From NCBI GenBank assembly GCA_035772735.1, contig JASDFA010000008.1, positions 664,501-728,500 on the forward strand: 64,000 nt of DNA, read 5' to 3'. This stretch comes from Datura wrightii. Taxonomy: Eukaryota > Streptophyta > Magnoliopsida > Solanales > Solanaceae. Position 1 is the first letter of the stretch, and each line of letters begins with the position of its first letter. Position numbers and translations under genes: made by a program. The notes under the pieces are model-generated. The model did no database searches and was not told where the DNA came from. It saw nothing but the letters and a program-made list of their open reading frames with translations. Positions 33,977 through 45,701 of this stretch are shown one piece after another.

Positions 33977-36485
33977 AAGTGACTCTTCTCCATCCTCCAA
34001 TGCTGAAATTATGTTGAATTCCTTGGACTGTTTCATGGTTCGACTAATGTTGAAGGTAACCTCTTCTTTGTTCAACCAAAATTTCAGCTGCCCTGCTTCC
34101 ACATGAACTAGGGCCCTACCTGTTGCAAGGAATGGTTTCCCCAAAATAATGGGGACCTCTGAATCGACTTCGCCATCTAGAATCACTAAGTATGCTGGGA
34201 ATATGAATTTGTCCACTTTGACTAGCACATCAAACAAAATCCCCACCGGCTTTTTAACTATTCAGTCAGCCATCAATAGCCTCATCGAAGTCGGTGTGGG
34301 GGTTCCGAAGCCTAACTTTTTAAATACTGCTAGCGGCATCAGATTTATGCTAGATCCCAAGTCACAAAGCGTCCTTGCAAACTCAACCTCCCTAATTGTG
34401 CAAGGTATAGTAAAAGCACCTGGGTCTTCCTTCTTTTGTGCTAGGACCCTGGTAATGATGGCACCGCAATGGTGCAGATTATCAGCATGTTTCAAACTTA
34501 TGGTTCTTTTTCTGGTGATGAGGTCCTTCATAAATTTGGCATATCTGGGCATTTGATCAAGTGCCTCCACCAATGGGATATTCACCGACAACTTCTTGAG
34601 CATAGAGATAAACTTTTGATATTTTCCATCTTCACCTTTCTTCTTTAAGCGGTGGGGTTAAGGAGGAGGATGTCTAGGGATTGTTGTGAGTTTTTGCTAT
34701 GCCTCCTTCTCCTTCCCATGGGCATCTCCTTGCTCCTTTGCATTACTCAGAGCAGTTTGCACATCTGAGTCCCCAACCAAAGTTGGGTTGTCAACATCCG
34801 CTACATCATCATCATTTATCAACACGGGTCTTTCTAACTCTAACTATAACTGGCCTCGGTGGATCAACTGTGGCCTTCCCACTCCTAGTAGTGACAGTCA
34901 TGCAATGACTGTTGTTTTTAGGATTTTGCACTGTATTGCTAGGAAGAGTGCCTTTCTGTCTTTGATTCACTACAATAGACATCTTACTAATCTGCTACTC
35001 AATTTTCCTAATTGCCACAGCATGTGACTCCACCTTTTAATTTAAGCAAGAAATATCAGCGCGGAGCTCCTTAAAGTGGTTCTCTATTGACTCCATCTTC
35101 TTGAGCACTTTATAAAGCATATCTTCAACCCTTGAACCGCTCGAATCTATCTCTTGGTTTTGTGGAGGAACATATAGACCGCTCCTAACATTTTTGAACT
35201 CCTCTCGCTTTTTCCAGTCCTTGTTGTCTCGGTATTGGCCCCGGTTGAAATTATTATCCTTGTTGAAGTTCCAACCTTGGTTCCCTTGACCTTGATTCCA
35301 AGAGTCTTGGTTAGACCCTTGGGTGTTGGTCCGGAAAACCATCCTCTGATCATTCAAATAATTGACCTCTTCTTTAGTCTCAGACTCGCAACCATCATTT
35401 CTCGGGGCCTTTCCTTGAGAACCTACACCATTCACCTTTTCTTCTCCAACTCCCCTTAAGTGTTTGGCAAGCAACCCCATGGTGGTCTTTATCTCTGCAA
35501 TATCCTGGTCACGCTGCTCAACTCTTCTATGTTGTTTGGCAAACATACCAACCATATAAGAACCAGCCGGAACCTCCGACTCTCTAATGTGCCAAGCTCA
35601 GTTGGTTTTGGTAATCCTGTCCAGCAGCTCCGCAGCCTTTGCATAAGTATGACTCATAAAGGATCCTCCTGAGACGATATCAACAACGACCTTGGTGTTG
35701 GCATTCAGGGACCGGTAAAAGATCTCAAATAATGTGTCATCCGAAATCCTGTGGTTTGGTGCCCTTTTGAGCTTTTTGTTAAAACGCAGCCAGGTCTTGT
35801 AGAGTGCCTCAGAATTTAGTTGTCTGAAGTTATAAATCTCATCCTTCAACTACAATGCTTTGGATGGAGGTAAGAACCTTTCAAGAAAAGCTCTCTTAAG
35901 CTCTCCCCAAGTAATGATGGAATCATTCGGCAATTCAGCCAGCCACATAGTTTCCTCACTCCCAAGAGAGAATGGAAATAACCTCAATCTGATTGCGTCC
36001 TGGCTGAACCCCGGTTGCTTGTATGCCTTGCATATACCCACGAAATTTGTCAAGTGAGCGTGGGCGTCATCAGATGCATGACCTAGAAACATTCCCTTCA
36101 TATTCAGCAGTTGAATCATTGCACTTGTGATATCAAACTTTGCCCCAGCAGGCAAAGGAGGAGGGACTATCTCTTTAGTGGCACCAGTTTCATCTATGTA
36201 CGCATCATCTTCCTCATCAAAATATCAGTGTCGCTAGTGTTCTGGACCTTTGGGTCGTCTAGCTCGTTCAGCTTCTGCAGCTAGGCGCCGCTCTTCAGCA
36301 ACTCTGGCTAACTCACGATCTCTAGCCTGAGCTTTCTCTTCGACCAACATTCTTGCTATGGCTTGGTCCACGGTTTCTTGCTCTTGTATATTGGCCATTC
36401 TTCTAAGGTTCCTTAACGTTAGCTCAAGTTCATGATCAATTGGAATCAAGGGATTTCCTTGGCTTCTAGTGTCAGACATGCACAA
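33965..36485 (-). pseudogene. Gag-protease of A3 (Athila type)
   Basis: From the ATG at 36485 (second in-frame ATG at 36479, MSDTRSQGNPLIP) one frame runs to about 35037. It holds a coiled helix (AQARDRELARVAEERRLAAE) and the capsid blocks DITSAMIQLLNMKGMFLG, LTNFVGICKAYKQPGFSQ and LKRAFLERFLPPSKAL. LNANTKVVVDIVSGGSFMSH and a Gln/Asn/Trp-rich stretch NQDSWNQGQGNQGWNF follow. At least six stops interrupt it, nearly all explained by C-to-T changes in CAG, CAA or CGA codons. After one shift the protease reads RTLCDLGSSINLMPLAVF and VPIILGKPFLATGRALV, ending at 33965. No RT follows. Confidence 0.88.
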
Positions 36486-36590
36486 ACCTAAGACCTGTTA
36501 AGAACCAAAAAAACAAAAGAAAAACAATAAAAAAAGAAATAAGAACCAATATCAAAGTTAACACAATTAAAAAAAGCCTAAGCCGTATTT

Positions 36591-36606
36591 CCCGGCAATG
36601 GTGCCA
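36591..36606 (-). other. Primer binding site (tRNA-Asp type) of A3
   Basis: The minus strand reads TGGCACCATTGCCGGG, five bases after the 5' LTR end. It differs at two places from the tRNA-Asp complement TGGCGCCGTTGCCGGG. Confidence 0.85.
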
Positions 36607-36611
36607 AAATT

Positions 36612-38171
36612 TGATGCCGCCCAAATTACACCTCACAATTGAGATATAAGCGGTCGATTGTCAAATATAGAACCCAACAAAGGTAGAGGTCGATCCCCCA
36701 GGAATATGGTAAGAACTTAGGTTAATGCGAATAACTATTACTATTGATTTACTTATTTCCAAAGGGGGAAAATATAGAACAATAAACAAAGTAAAATTGT
36801 TGAATATTGAAATCAAATTTGGTTTATATTCAATTATGATTTTACTAGGATTGTGTTCCCCAAGATTTCATAACCAGAAGGCTTATACACTAGTGGTCTA
36901 TTCCGGTATTTAACATGCAATATTGGTAAATAAGGTTCACCTAAATCGTTGGTCCCCTATCTGGACGATTTTCACCATGCAACTTGGTCCGTATACGGGT
37001 GTACTTTAGTTGACCCTTACCCTTAATATTGGATTAGCTATCCTCGGACAAGTTCAAGTTATTAGATGAGGTTTGATAGCCTCAAATCTCTACTGTTAAT
37101 CCTTTTTCCCATTCGTTACCTCCTTGGTCCATTAACTAAGAATAACGCAAGTCCTAACGTTTGCAACCATCAAGAATCAATCAAAATGAGGGAAAAAACA
37201 ATTCATCCATAAAACCCCATTCAAGTATTACTAAGTATTTTTATCTATATGTGTCAATTCATCTTGGTTCTCGCAAACCTGTTTATGGGTTTAGCTACTC
37301 ATGTTTGTGTTATCGCAATCACAAAATATAAAAGAAATCATAATTGCAACTTACATATTATTGTAGAATAAAAACCACGCAGATCGAATAAAATTCCAAT
37401 GTTACTTTCGTTTCTTGAATCAAGAATAATTGTAAGAAAATTCTCTCAAGAATCACCTTAAAAATCATTCCAGATCCTCTCAAAAATCATCTCCTAAAAA
37501 TAAACCGAAATTGGGTATTTATAGTTCCAAGAAATCCTTTTCCTAAATAATACTGGAAACCAGGTCGGTAGTGGCAACGAGCTAGGTGACGGGTCATTAG
37601 GCCTTCTGATAAGTCGTTCCTTGCTTTCATTAGTCGCCCTTAGCATCGCACCCAGTTATGGAAATGGGTCACCTAAGGACTCGTCGTGCCTGAGCACAAG
37701 TCGTTAGGTACCTCGTGGATTAACTACTTCAAAACTCCAGTGCACTTCACAGATGGGTCCAGTGGCCTGACAACGAGTCATTTCATCTCATGACGTCTCG
37801 TTACATCGGTCGTCAACTTCACTGGCCACTTTGTTGAAATTTTCTCTTCAATGCCCAATGATTGACCTCACGACTCATTAGCAAGTTTCATGAGTCGTTC
37901 CTCCAAGTCGTCAAGTACACTGTCTTGTATCTTCCAAACTCCATCTTTGGCCCACGCCTTAAGCAACGGATCATGCCTCCTGCTAATGACTCGTTAAGTG
38001 TATGGCAGTCACCCTTTAGTTATTTTTTGCATTAATTCGACCAAATTCACTTCCAGGCCTATTTTCCTGCACATTAAGCACAAAATACATCATACCCATA
38101 TAAACATACCTAGTATGTGCATAATTTCTTGGTTTTAAGCGTTTAAAGTGCCGTAAAATCACGGCACATCA
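36612..38171 (-). repeat. 5' LTR of A3
   Basis: It is the copy of 27226-28789. On the minus strand it starts TGATGTGCCGTG at 38171 and ends GGGCGGCATCA at 36612. The U3 modules at 37570-38010 and the TATA box are conserved in position. It contains no gene. Confidence 0.88.
37516..37523 (-). promoter_or_regulatory. TATA box of A3 5' LTR
   Basis: The minus strand reads CTATAAATACCC, identical to the 3' LTR. It would start the full-length RNA in the direction of gag. Confidence 0.7.
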
Positions 38172-38176
38172 GATAC
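38172..38176 (+). repeat. Right target site duplication of A3 (GATAC)
   Basis: It directly follows the A3 LTR end and is identical to 27221-27225. A2 sequence resumes after it. Confidence 0.85.
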
Positions 38177-38234
38177 ACACTCCATCCCCAACTATGAATA
38201 TACATTAACCTAATATAAACATGAAGAATAAAGG

Positions 38235-39712
38235 ATGGTGGGAACTCCCTTAAGTGGCTACTCATCCTCATCATCATTGGCCTCTTCATTATCAAGGTCG
38301 ACTGCACCCAAGTGTGGCTCATCTTTCCCACCTAAGCCCTTAAATAGATCACCGATAGGGCCCCAAGCTGTAGATAGGGCTGCCATGGCCGCATCAAGGA
38401 TGCTCATTTCCGGGTCTGCCATTGGTGCCCGGTCTCTCATCTCTCTCACCTCAGCTTGAAGAGAAAATACATCTCCCTCAACCATATCTACCCGAGAGCA
38501 TAGTTTGTTCAAGTTGTCGAACGCATTCTTCATCTCCCTCTTCATTGTTCTGTTGATAAGAGCTTGGAGATTCTGGGCCAGCTTCTTGAGTTGGCTCTCC
38601 TGAGATTGTGTCATCTCAGCTAGCTTTTGTATCCCGCATGGGTGAGAGGATGTGGGAGGAGGTGAAAACCCCCTGAATGTTGCTTCTTCAGATACATGCA
38701 CTGATTGTCTCAGGGTTGGGTATGTTAAGGTCAGCAGCAATAGCGGACTCCTCAATGGCATAAGAAGTGGAGTCCTCAAGAGTCTCCCATGCTTGTAACC
38801 TCTTGAGGAGAGTCTCCCATGCTTGTAACCTCTTTCTTTTCACCTTGGGTGACTCTGCATCCCTCTTTATTTACACATTGATGACACTGGTGGTGGAACT
38901 GGGGGATTCATCAGGGAACAATGATACCCCTGCATTAAGCCATAACTGAGAAATGAGCGCAGCATATGGCATGGGCGTTCCTGCTGCCTGGCCCTAAGCT
39001 TCATCTGGATAGCCACTATTTCTCCAAAGTTGATGGGCACCCCTGTCATGATGTATGATTGCCTCCAAATTCACCCTTTGATCATTTTTTGAGGGCATAA
39101 TTTGGCTGCAAACAAACTCCAGCCACAACTTGGTCTCAAACTTGAGATCATGCCTCGAGATTTCATCACCCACGGAGACCCATAAGGGCTAACCATTGGC
39201 AATTATCTTAGTTATCCAAAAAACTTATTTTCTTTGTTGGACACTCTTTATACATACTTCGTTCCTGAATCGATCTCATCATCCCAAAATAGTGCATTGA
39301 TGGCGGCCGAAGTAATATTTACTTCCACACCCCGGATTCTGATTGAGGGAAGGAAAGGGAATTTATCAACCTTCCCCTTATGCTTCATTGCCTCCTGGAA
39401 TACCTAATAAGAAGCATAAAACTCTAGCACGAGGTTGGTGTTATATTTCGGGAGGGGCTCAGCAAACATGTGCCTCTGGCGGTGGTTGAACTGAGTAGTG
39501 ATATTGGGGAAATCATTCTCCAGCCCCACCAGATCGAATTTTATCTCCATGGTGATAGGCCTTCCTTCACAAATGACAAAGTGTTCCTTCATGTCATGCA
39601 CACAGTAGATAATGGCCTCTATGCTATTGATGGGGGCTGGGGTTGCCTTATCCTTCCCTTGCTTGACATGGAGGATACCTTTCCCTTATTCATTTTTCCT
39701 AGATGAAGTCAT
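38235..39712 (-). pseudogene. A2 ORF2: 'putative plant transposon protein' family
   Basis: It starts at the ATG at 39712 (MTSSRKNE, a stop, then GKGILHVKQGKDKATP). Recognisable blocks are IEAIIYCVHDMKEHFVICEG, MEIKFDLVGLENDFPNITTQ, LPKYNTNLVLEFYASY, VDKFPFLPSIRIRGVEVNIT, INALFWDDEIDSGTKYV and MTGVPINFGEIVAIQMKL. The last parallels GIPVNFGSMIHHNMRR in A4. The C-terminal part (38700-38258) is a heptad-like helix (IQKLAEMTQSQESQLKKLAQ, then VDMVEGDVFSLQAEVREM) and ends in an acidic tail. Stops and shifts are present. The 3' side is cut at 38176 by A3, but the frame had already ended. Function is unknown. Confidence 0.75.
38781..38834. repeat. 30-bp tandem duplication in A2 ORF2
   Basis: agtctcccatgcttgtaacc plus ten bases occurs at 38781-38810 and again, for 24 bases, at 38811-38834. 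Thirty is a multiple of three, so it would add ten residues without changing frame. Confidence 0.85.
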
Positions 39713-39716
39713 TATG

Positions 39717-40541
39717 CTGCAAAAGAAATGCTAGTTCCACGCACTACTCTTTTGTGTTTTTGATTATATGAAATTAAAAGAAACAACTAAATTAAGCTAG
39801 AAATAAAAAGCTCAAAATTGGATGAGAACAAGTTGCAACATCAAAATTATATACTAGTGGATTGGTGTTACAACTGCAAAATGTAGGTATAGGCCCTACG
39901 CGTAGCAGCTGAGCTGCCGGCCTGGGCAGACAACTAGGAAAAATTAGGTTCTATCGGTGTTTCATTGGTCTTTATCTGCGAAGCACAAGAAAAACACAGG
40001 TACTAGACAGTGGCCTGAAGCCTATAACCCGCACCTGCACTTCAGCCTGCATTTCGCCAGGTCTAACTAGCCACTCGCAGGCAGAGCACCGCTCAGCACT
40101 CCTCATCCCAAATCAGATAAACAACAATCCTCAAATGCACATCACTCGTACCCTTCATATTATGACTTACCCACTCAAACAACACAATAAAATAAGAAAA
40201 GATGATTTTCCCTTAGAAATGACGTCACTCTATCTATCAGCAGGCAAATCATGCATTTTAACCACATGAAATTACTCAGACTTCACCCCCAACCATTAGA
40301 TCAAACACACAATTCATTTAGCATTTCCACCAAAATGAGAACATTATGCAATTATCACCAACCCCGACATACCCAACAATATGCAATTAAATACCCACAC
40401 GATGAAAATCATTCAATCAATGGAAAAGTACAATTTGGTAAATGGGGAACATGGGTATGGAAATTTTCAAATCTAGTATGCTCAATTTTTTTCTACTCAC
40501 ATTCTCAACAAAAAGCAAGATTAAAGTAAGGACGTACATAC
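39717..40541 (-). other. Predicted leader intron upstream of A2 ORF2
   Basis: On the minus strand a GTATGT donor starts at 40541 and a CATTTCTTTTGCAG acceptor ends at 39717. Only CATA then separates it from the ORF2 ATG. The 825-base length is plausible. Its 3' half (39890-40110) contains the A2 class of GC-rich modules ('gcagctgagctgccggc', 'cactcgcaggcag'), mirroring the A3 intron, where modules also sit towards the acceptor. Confidence 0.55.
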
Positions 40542-40662
40542 TGATTCAGTAGTGGGAATATGAAACTAGATAGGGGCTTTGTGTCTTGACCAAGAATGGT
40601 TTCTTCCAAAGACTAAGAGATTATTTTGCTAAGAGAGTGTTTGAGTGAGAATGAGAATGGGG

Positions 40663-41250
40663 ATTTTATAGGCTAAAGAGAGGGAGTGTGATTGGGTGGT
40701 AAGAAGGTGGGTTTAATAGTAGGGAGTTGGGAAGGTGGAATAGTGGGGAAATGTGGTTTTGGGAAGGTGGAAAGGTTGTGGGGGAGATGAAAGGGTGGAG
40801 AGAAGGGATTTTGGGAAAGTAAAAGGTTTTGAATGGATTTTAAAGAGTCATGGGTTGGGTTGGTCAATGGGTCGGTCAAGATTTTTAAATGAAGTATGTA
40901 CCTCTACCCGCGCTAGACCTGTGGCCGCCGGTGAGTATCGGCATTTCACTTATTAGTGTGGGTGACCTTCACTTTTGTCCAGTACACTATTTTACAGACT
41001 GTGAATGACCAGCGACCCACGACCTGCCACCTGTGTTTCACTGGTAAGTCATAGTTCACTCTTCAACTCCCAGGAGCACCAGTTTAAGCCGGCGTCAAAC
41101 CAGTGGTTCACGAATTCTCACTAGTGTTTCACCAGTGGGGCGCCAGTTCTCTCCTTTTTCCTCTCACATTTTGGTCTTCACCTACATATGGGCAACGACT
41201 CACGCATGAGAACCTATGTTTTGTAGGTCTCGCACCACACTTTCCCTATT
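40663..41250 (-). promoter_or_regulatory. Internal promoter-like region of A2 with TATA box
   Basis: A TATA box (minus strand CCTATAAAATCCCC, TATA at 40670-40663) lies about 120 bases before the predicted donor. Upstream of it, 40900-41250 holds GC-rich modules ('tagacctgtggccgccggtg', 'gtgtttcactggtaag', 'gtgtttcaccagtggggcgc'), the same class as in the A2 LTR U3 at 24940-25130. The order of modules, TATA, exon, donor, intron with modules, acceptor and ORF2 parallels A3. Confidence 0.55.
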
Positions 41251-41333
41251 TTTCTTTCACTTAGTTCTTCATCCAATAAACCTACGAAACAAAATCAACA
41301 AAACATTAAATCATCAAAACATAAAAACACTTG

Positions 41334-41378
41334 GGTTGCCTCCCAAGAATAGCCTTATTTAACGTCATGACATGACGG
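41334..41378 (-). other. Conserved post-protease box of A2
   Basis: Single copy of the box duplicated in A3. The minus strand reads CGTCATGTCATGACG, then TTAAAT, then GGGAGGCAACCC. Here the first part is a near-perfect palindrome. Confidence 0.65.
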
Positions 41379-43326
41379 ATACCTCCTCAACTATGAATAT
41401 TTCAGAGGTTCATTCTCTGAATCAGCCTAAGCATCACAACTTTTATCTTCTTCTACCTCATCATTTAAGACCCCTATCACCTTGCACTCATCCGAGGGCT
41501 TAGTGGTTTGACAAACCTTGAAGGTGACTTCCTCACCTCTCACTCTAAATTTTAGCTCTCCGAGCTCACATCTACCAAATCACTACCCATGAAAAGCAAT
41601 GGTTTCTCCAAAATGATATGTACCTCAGCATCCATATCACAATCCAACATGACAAAGTCGGATGGAAGGATGAATTTGTCTACCCGAACCAAGACGTCCT
41701 CTAACACCCCCACGGATTTCTTGATGGACCAATCTACCATTAATAGCCTCATTAAGGTGGGTTTGGGATTCCCTAACCCCAACTTCTTAAAAATAGTTTG
41801 AGGCATTAGATTTAAGCTTGCCTCGAGATCACATAAGGCCTTTTTGAACACGCACAGCCCAATGGTGCTGGGATAGTAAAGGCTCCAGGTCCTCTCTTTT
41901 GGGAGAAAGATTTCTCGCCATCATAGCATTGCAATGGTGTGTTATTTCCCCTACACTAGAATCAACAACCTTATTTTTCTTCAATAATTGTTTCATAAAT
42001 TTTTCATAGCCTGACATTTGGAGCAATGCATCCACCAAAGGTATATTTATGGAAAATTTACTAAACATCTCAATGAATTTTTAAAACAGATTGTCCTCCT
42101 TCTTCTTTGCTAATCTCTGAGGATAAGGAGGTGGTATCCTACGCTTTTGGCACGTATCGATTAAAGCTTCCTTGCTTGTTTTCTCCTCAACAGCCTTCTC
42201 GAGGTTAACATCAATTCCCCCCTTATCAAGTTCTTCTGTTTCATCAACACCAGCTGGTGCTTTCGGCAACTCATCATTCACATTATTTCTTGTTTTGGGG
42301 TCAACAACATGTTTGGGCTTAACACCCCCATCAGCCAACATCTTACCGCTCCTCTTGACAATAGCCATGCAATGATTGTACTTCTTGGGATTAGACATTG
42401 TGTGACTATAAAGAGTGCCTTTCATTCTGGGGTTCATTTGCATGGACAGGTGATTCATTTGAGCTTTTAAGTGTTTGATAGAAGTTGAATGTGAACTTAC
42501 TATTTGGGCGAGGTTTAGACACCTCCCCTTTGAGCTCTTTGACCCTTTTATCCGTCGATTCCACCCTTTTTAGCACTCTAGCCAGCATCTCTTTAATCTT
42601 GGAGCTTCCTACAATGCTCACACCAGCTTGCAATTAGGGGTTTTCAACCTTTGGATGGGGAACATATGGGTTCAAGCTTCGATGATAACATTCCCCATCA
42701 CGGTTTTGGTCATGATTACCTCATCTTTCATTTCTATCAGCCCAACCTTGGTTGTCGCAGTTTCTCCAACCTTGATTATCTTCCCATGGGCGCCAAGGAC
42801 ATTGGTTGGCACCTTGATACCCTGGGTGAGAACACCCCATTTGATTTGTAATGAATTGTCACTCTTCCTCGTACCTAGACAGCGAAGCTCACCCTCATAT
42901 TGAATTGGACCTTGAGTCCCCAAAACATTGACATTTTTGACTCAGTTCCCATAACATGTTTTGTCATCAATTTGAGATGGGTCATCATCATTGTTAGAGT
43001 TTCATCTCTCTCTTCATCCCTTTTTCTCATCTCAGCAGTTGCAAAGCTTGGACTTGCACCACTTGAGGGTACTTCAGTATCTCTTATATGCCAAGCTCGA
43101 TTTGTTTTGGTCATTTCATCCAAAAGAGCTCTATCTATACCGTATGATTGGTCCATGAGGGATCCTTCAGCTAAGTTATTACCCACTGACTTTTTAATGA
43201 AATCCAAGGATTGATAAAACCTCTGAAGTAGCACTCCATCCAACAGTCCGTGCGTAATAACCCAAAAGTTCATAAGACTAGACCTGAGATTGGAAATGTG
43301 ATCAGCAGAAAAAGTTGGAAAATTTC
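41379..43326 (-). pseudogene. Gag-protease of A2 (Athila type), 5'-truncated by E3
   Basis: Reading from 43326 on the minus strand: LLDGVLLQRFYQSLDFIKKS and GSLMDQSYGIDRALLDEMTK (capsid end), TNRAWHIRDTEVPSSGAS, then a Trp/Gln/Asn-rich stretch in another frame (42900-42650). FSKFSINIPLVDALLQMSGY and EKFMKQLLKKNKVV come before the protease (41851-41552): ALCDLEASLNLMPQTIFKKL and later AEVHIILEKPLLFMGSDLV. The active site reads Asp-Leu-Glu instead of Asp-Leu-Gly, and the usual Gly after IIL is Glu. At least four frame changes are needed. The Gag N-terminal half lies beyond E3, outside the window. Confidence 0.8.
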
Positions 43327-45493
43327 TTCAATACGACCCAACCTAAGAGTCGTAGGTTGTTCTTAAAGGTCAAAGGAAGCCCGTGGTTTACACCAGAGAA
43401 TTATTTCCAGACCACGAGTTCCCATTACAAGTCGCAGTATGTGGGTATGACCCGTGGTCAACATTCTTTGTAAGTCCCTGGGATTATCAAGTGATTGATT
43501 GTACGGGAGATGGTACGACTCGTAGGATGTAGTTATAGGTCATGGTATGAGTCGTGGAAATAGATATAGAATGGTGAAGTTGAATGGTTGGTTATGGGAG
43601 CTAACCATGAGTCATTAGAGGATTATACGACTCGTGGTACGAGTCGTGACAACTAACAGGATCATTTTTCCAGTGAATTCGTTAAGGGCATTTTCATAAA
43701 TCCTATGCTCCTAAAACCTTAACTACATTGTTTTAATCTCTAAAAGAAGTTTATTAAGGGGGTTTAACCTATTGTAAATTGTTCCCCTCCCATGAATGCA
43801 ACATTAGTAATTCTCCATTGAAGATCAAGCCCAGAATTCTTCAAGTTCTTCTCCAAATCTCTCAGGATTTCAAATAAGAGTGCAGATTTAATTTACCCAG
43901 GTATGTAGAGCTTCGAACAAGAATTTTCTTTCACTCCCACGCCCAAATTTCTTATCAAGTTGATGAATTCAAGTCTTAAATTAAGTTTATGGTCTTATGG
44001 AGTTTTAACCCAAATTCATGAAATTTTCTATAGTTGCTTATGGGTCAATCCCCTTCATGTTTCAAGGTATGTTTTAAAATTCATGGGTATATTTTATACC
44101 TATTCTGATTTCAAGTTTTTTGAACATTATTCCCAATTATGCAAGTTTAATGAAAAGTCAAGCTTATGATCCATGTTTTCAAGTATGATGAGATATCTTG
44201 TATTAAAGAACATTTATGAGTTACCCATGTATAAATAATTTTAACTTGTCAAGTCTATTTCAAGTATGTTAAAGTTTTATCAAGACCACGCAAGTTAAGC
44301 ACGTTTTCATGACTTAGTTCAGTTTTATAAATCAGCTTACCATATAGATTAGAGTGATACTCCCTATTTACAGCTTATGATATGTTTGGAGCCAGGACTC
44401 CCTATATTCAGATTTCAGACTATGCATATAATTACTTTATCAGCTTCGTTGAAAGACGCTGGAGAGCACTTTGTATATTTTTGGGAGTAGTGTATAGCAC
44501 CGAGTAGGCTAGGGTTTCATGTAAACACCGGGTCTCAAAACTACTTGCCAACATAGGTTTACACATTTACCTTTCGACCTCCCTGGTGAGCTTCCCCTTC
44601 CCCCAAGGGGCCTTCAACTTGATATCTATATCATGGCAGCATCCTTGACCCCCGAAAGGTTTTGGACGGCTCTGCCCATTTGAGTGTAATAGTTGGGGCA
44701 TCACGTAAGCTCTATCCTAATGGTGTCGATTATATGACTAGTCTCCCATTATTATTAATGATTTTAGTTATACATGTTTGTGACTTATTATATTATGTTT
44801 TCAGCAGGTTTGACTCAATGATTAGTTTATAAGCTTTTACTTAAGATTTCATCTATGGAAAGCCATATGATTATATTTACAGCTTTGAGTCATTCTATTT
44901 AGATATGAGATCTAGTCTATGATTATATATGTTTTTAAACTCAGATTTCAACATGTAGCCTTACTCTTATGATCTTACGATATGTGTTTATATGTATGAT
45001 TTTAGTTGATAGATACTCCGCATGATTTACTTTATTACATACTCAGTACATTCTAAGTACTAATCGCATACTCTATGTCGTATCATTTAATGATACAGGT
45101 GCAGACGATTAGACTCAGTTCCGTTGTTGGTCTGTCCTCGCAACTAGTTCGATCTCTCTTGTTGGTGAGTCCTCATCATTCAAGGACCTTTAGTTGGTTG
45201 AGTTATGAACTTTCAGTTTTAGACTTTTAGTGAGATAGTTGGGGATGTTGTCCCATCAGCTCTACAGTTATGTTAGAGGCTTTTTCAGATAATATGTAGA
45301 AATTCAGCGTTGTAAGCATCAACTCTATTTAACATTGATATGTTTTCAGACATCATCTTATGCTTATTTATTAATATCAGTTTCTGCTTGATTTATGGTC
45401 TTTAGCCACTATGTTCATGCCATGGGTAAACTTGGAGCCATTTGTGGTTCTAGGTCCCGTGTCTTGATTCGAGCCTTTGTTTAGGTCGTGACA
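43327..45493 (+). repeat. 5' LTR of E3
   Basis: It starts near 43327 (TTCAATACGACCC, a mutated TGTAATACGACCC-type start) and ends GTCGTGACA at 45493. The first 330 bases hold ACGASTCGT modules: 'tacgactcgtagg' near 43514, 'atgagtcgtgg' near 43549 and 'tacgactcgtggtacgagtc' near 43624. The remainder is non-coding and lines up with the E1 LTR ('caccgagtaggcta', 'cccccaaggggcctt'). The ORF 43960-44169 is chance. Confidence 0.8.
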
Positions 45494-45497
45494 AACT

Positions 45498-45509
45498 TGG
45501 TATCAGAGT
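45498..45509 (+). other. Primer binding site (initiator tRNA-Met) of E3
   Basis: TGGTATCAGAGT differs from E1 by one base and lies four bases after the LTR end. Confidence 0.85.
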
Positions 45510-45701
45510 GAAGGTTTAGAGTGTCCTCGGGTGTCTGAAAGTCGTATTGAGAAGAGTATTTTCCATGGGTGTGAAGTGCGCCACACTTATGGGGGAGTGG
45601 CTACAAGATGTTTTAGGAAATTTCCCTTCTTTCATTATCTATGTCGTGCGATAAAGTATCTTGCTAACCTTCTAACCCGTGCTATATGTGTTTGCAGAAT
45701 C

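Larger units (their letters stand above)
27226..38171 (-). mobile_element. A3: complete Athila-like element with gag-protease and ORF2 but no pol
   Basis: It is 10.9 kb on the minus strand: 5' LTR 38171-36612, tRNA-Asp primer site, gag-protease 36485-33965, a duplicated conserved box, a promoter-like region with leader intron, ORF2 32586-30411, 3' noncoding and 3' LTR 28789-27226. The target duplication GATAC is perfect. RT, RNase H and integrase are absent although both termini are intact, so the element depended on a partner for these functions. It inserted in A2, which resumes with its own ORF2 at 38235. The LTRs are roughly 93 percent alike by eye. Confidence 0.88.

Noticed and set aside
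34149..34556. 135-codon plus-strand frame
   Set aside because: It is the complement of the A3 protease, whose minus-strand motifs are clear; the plus-strand reading has no domain.
38235..38459. Plus-strand Ser-rich frame
   Set aside because: It is antisense to the C-terminal helix of A2 ORF2.
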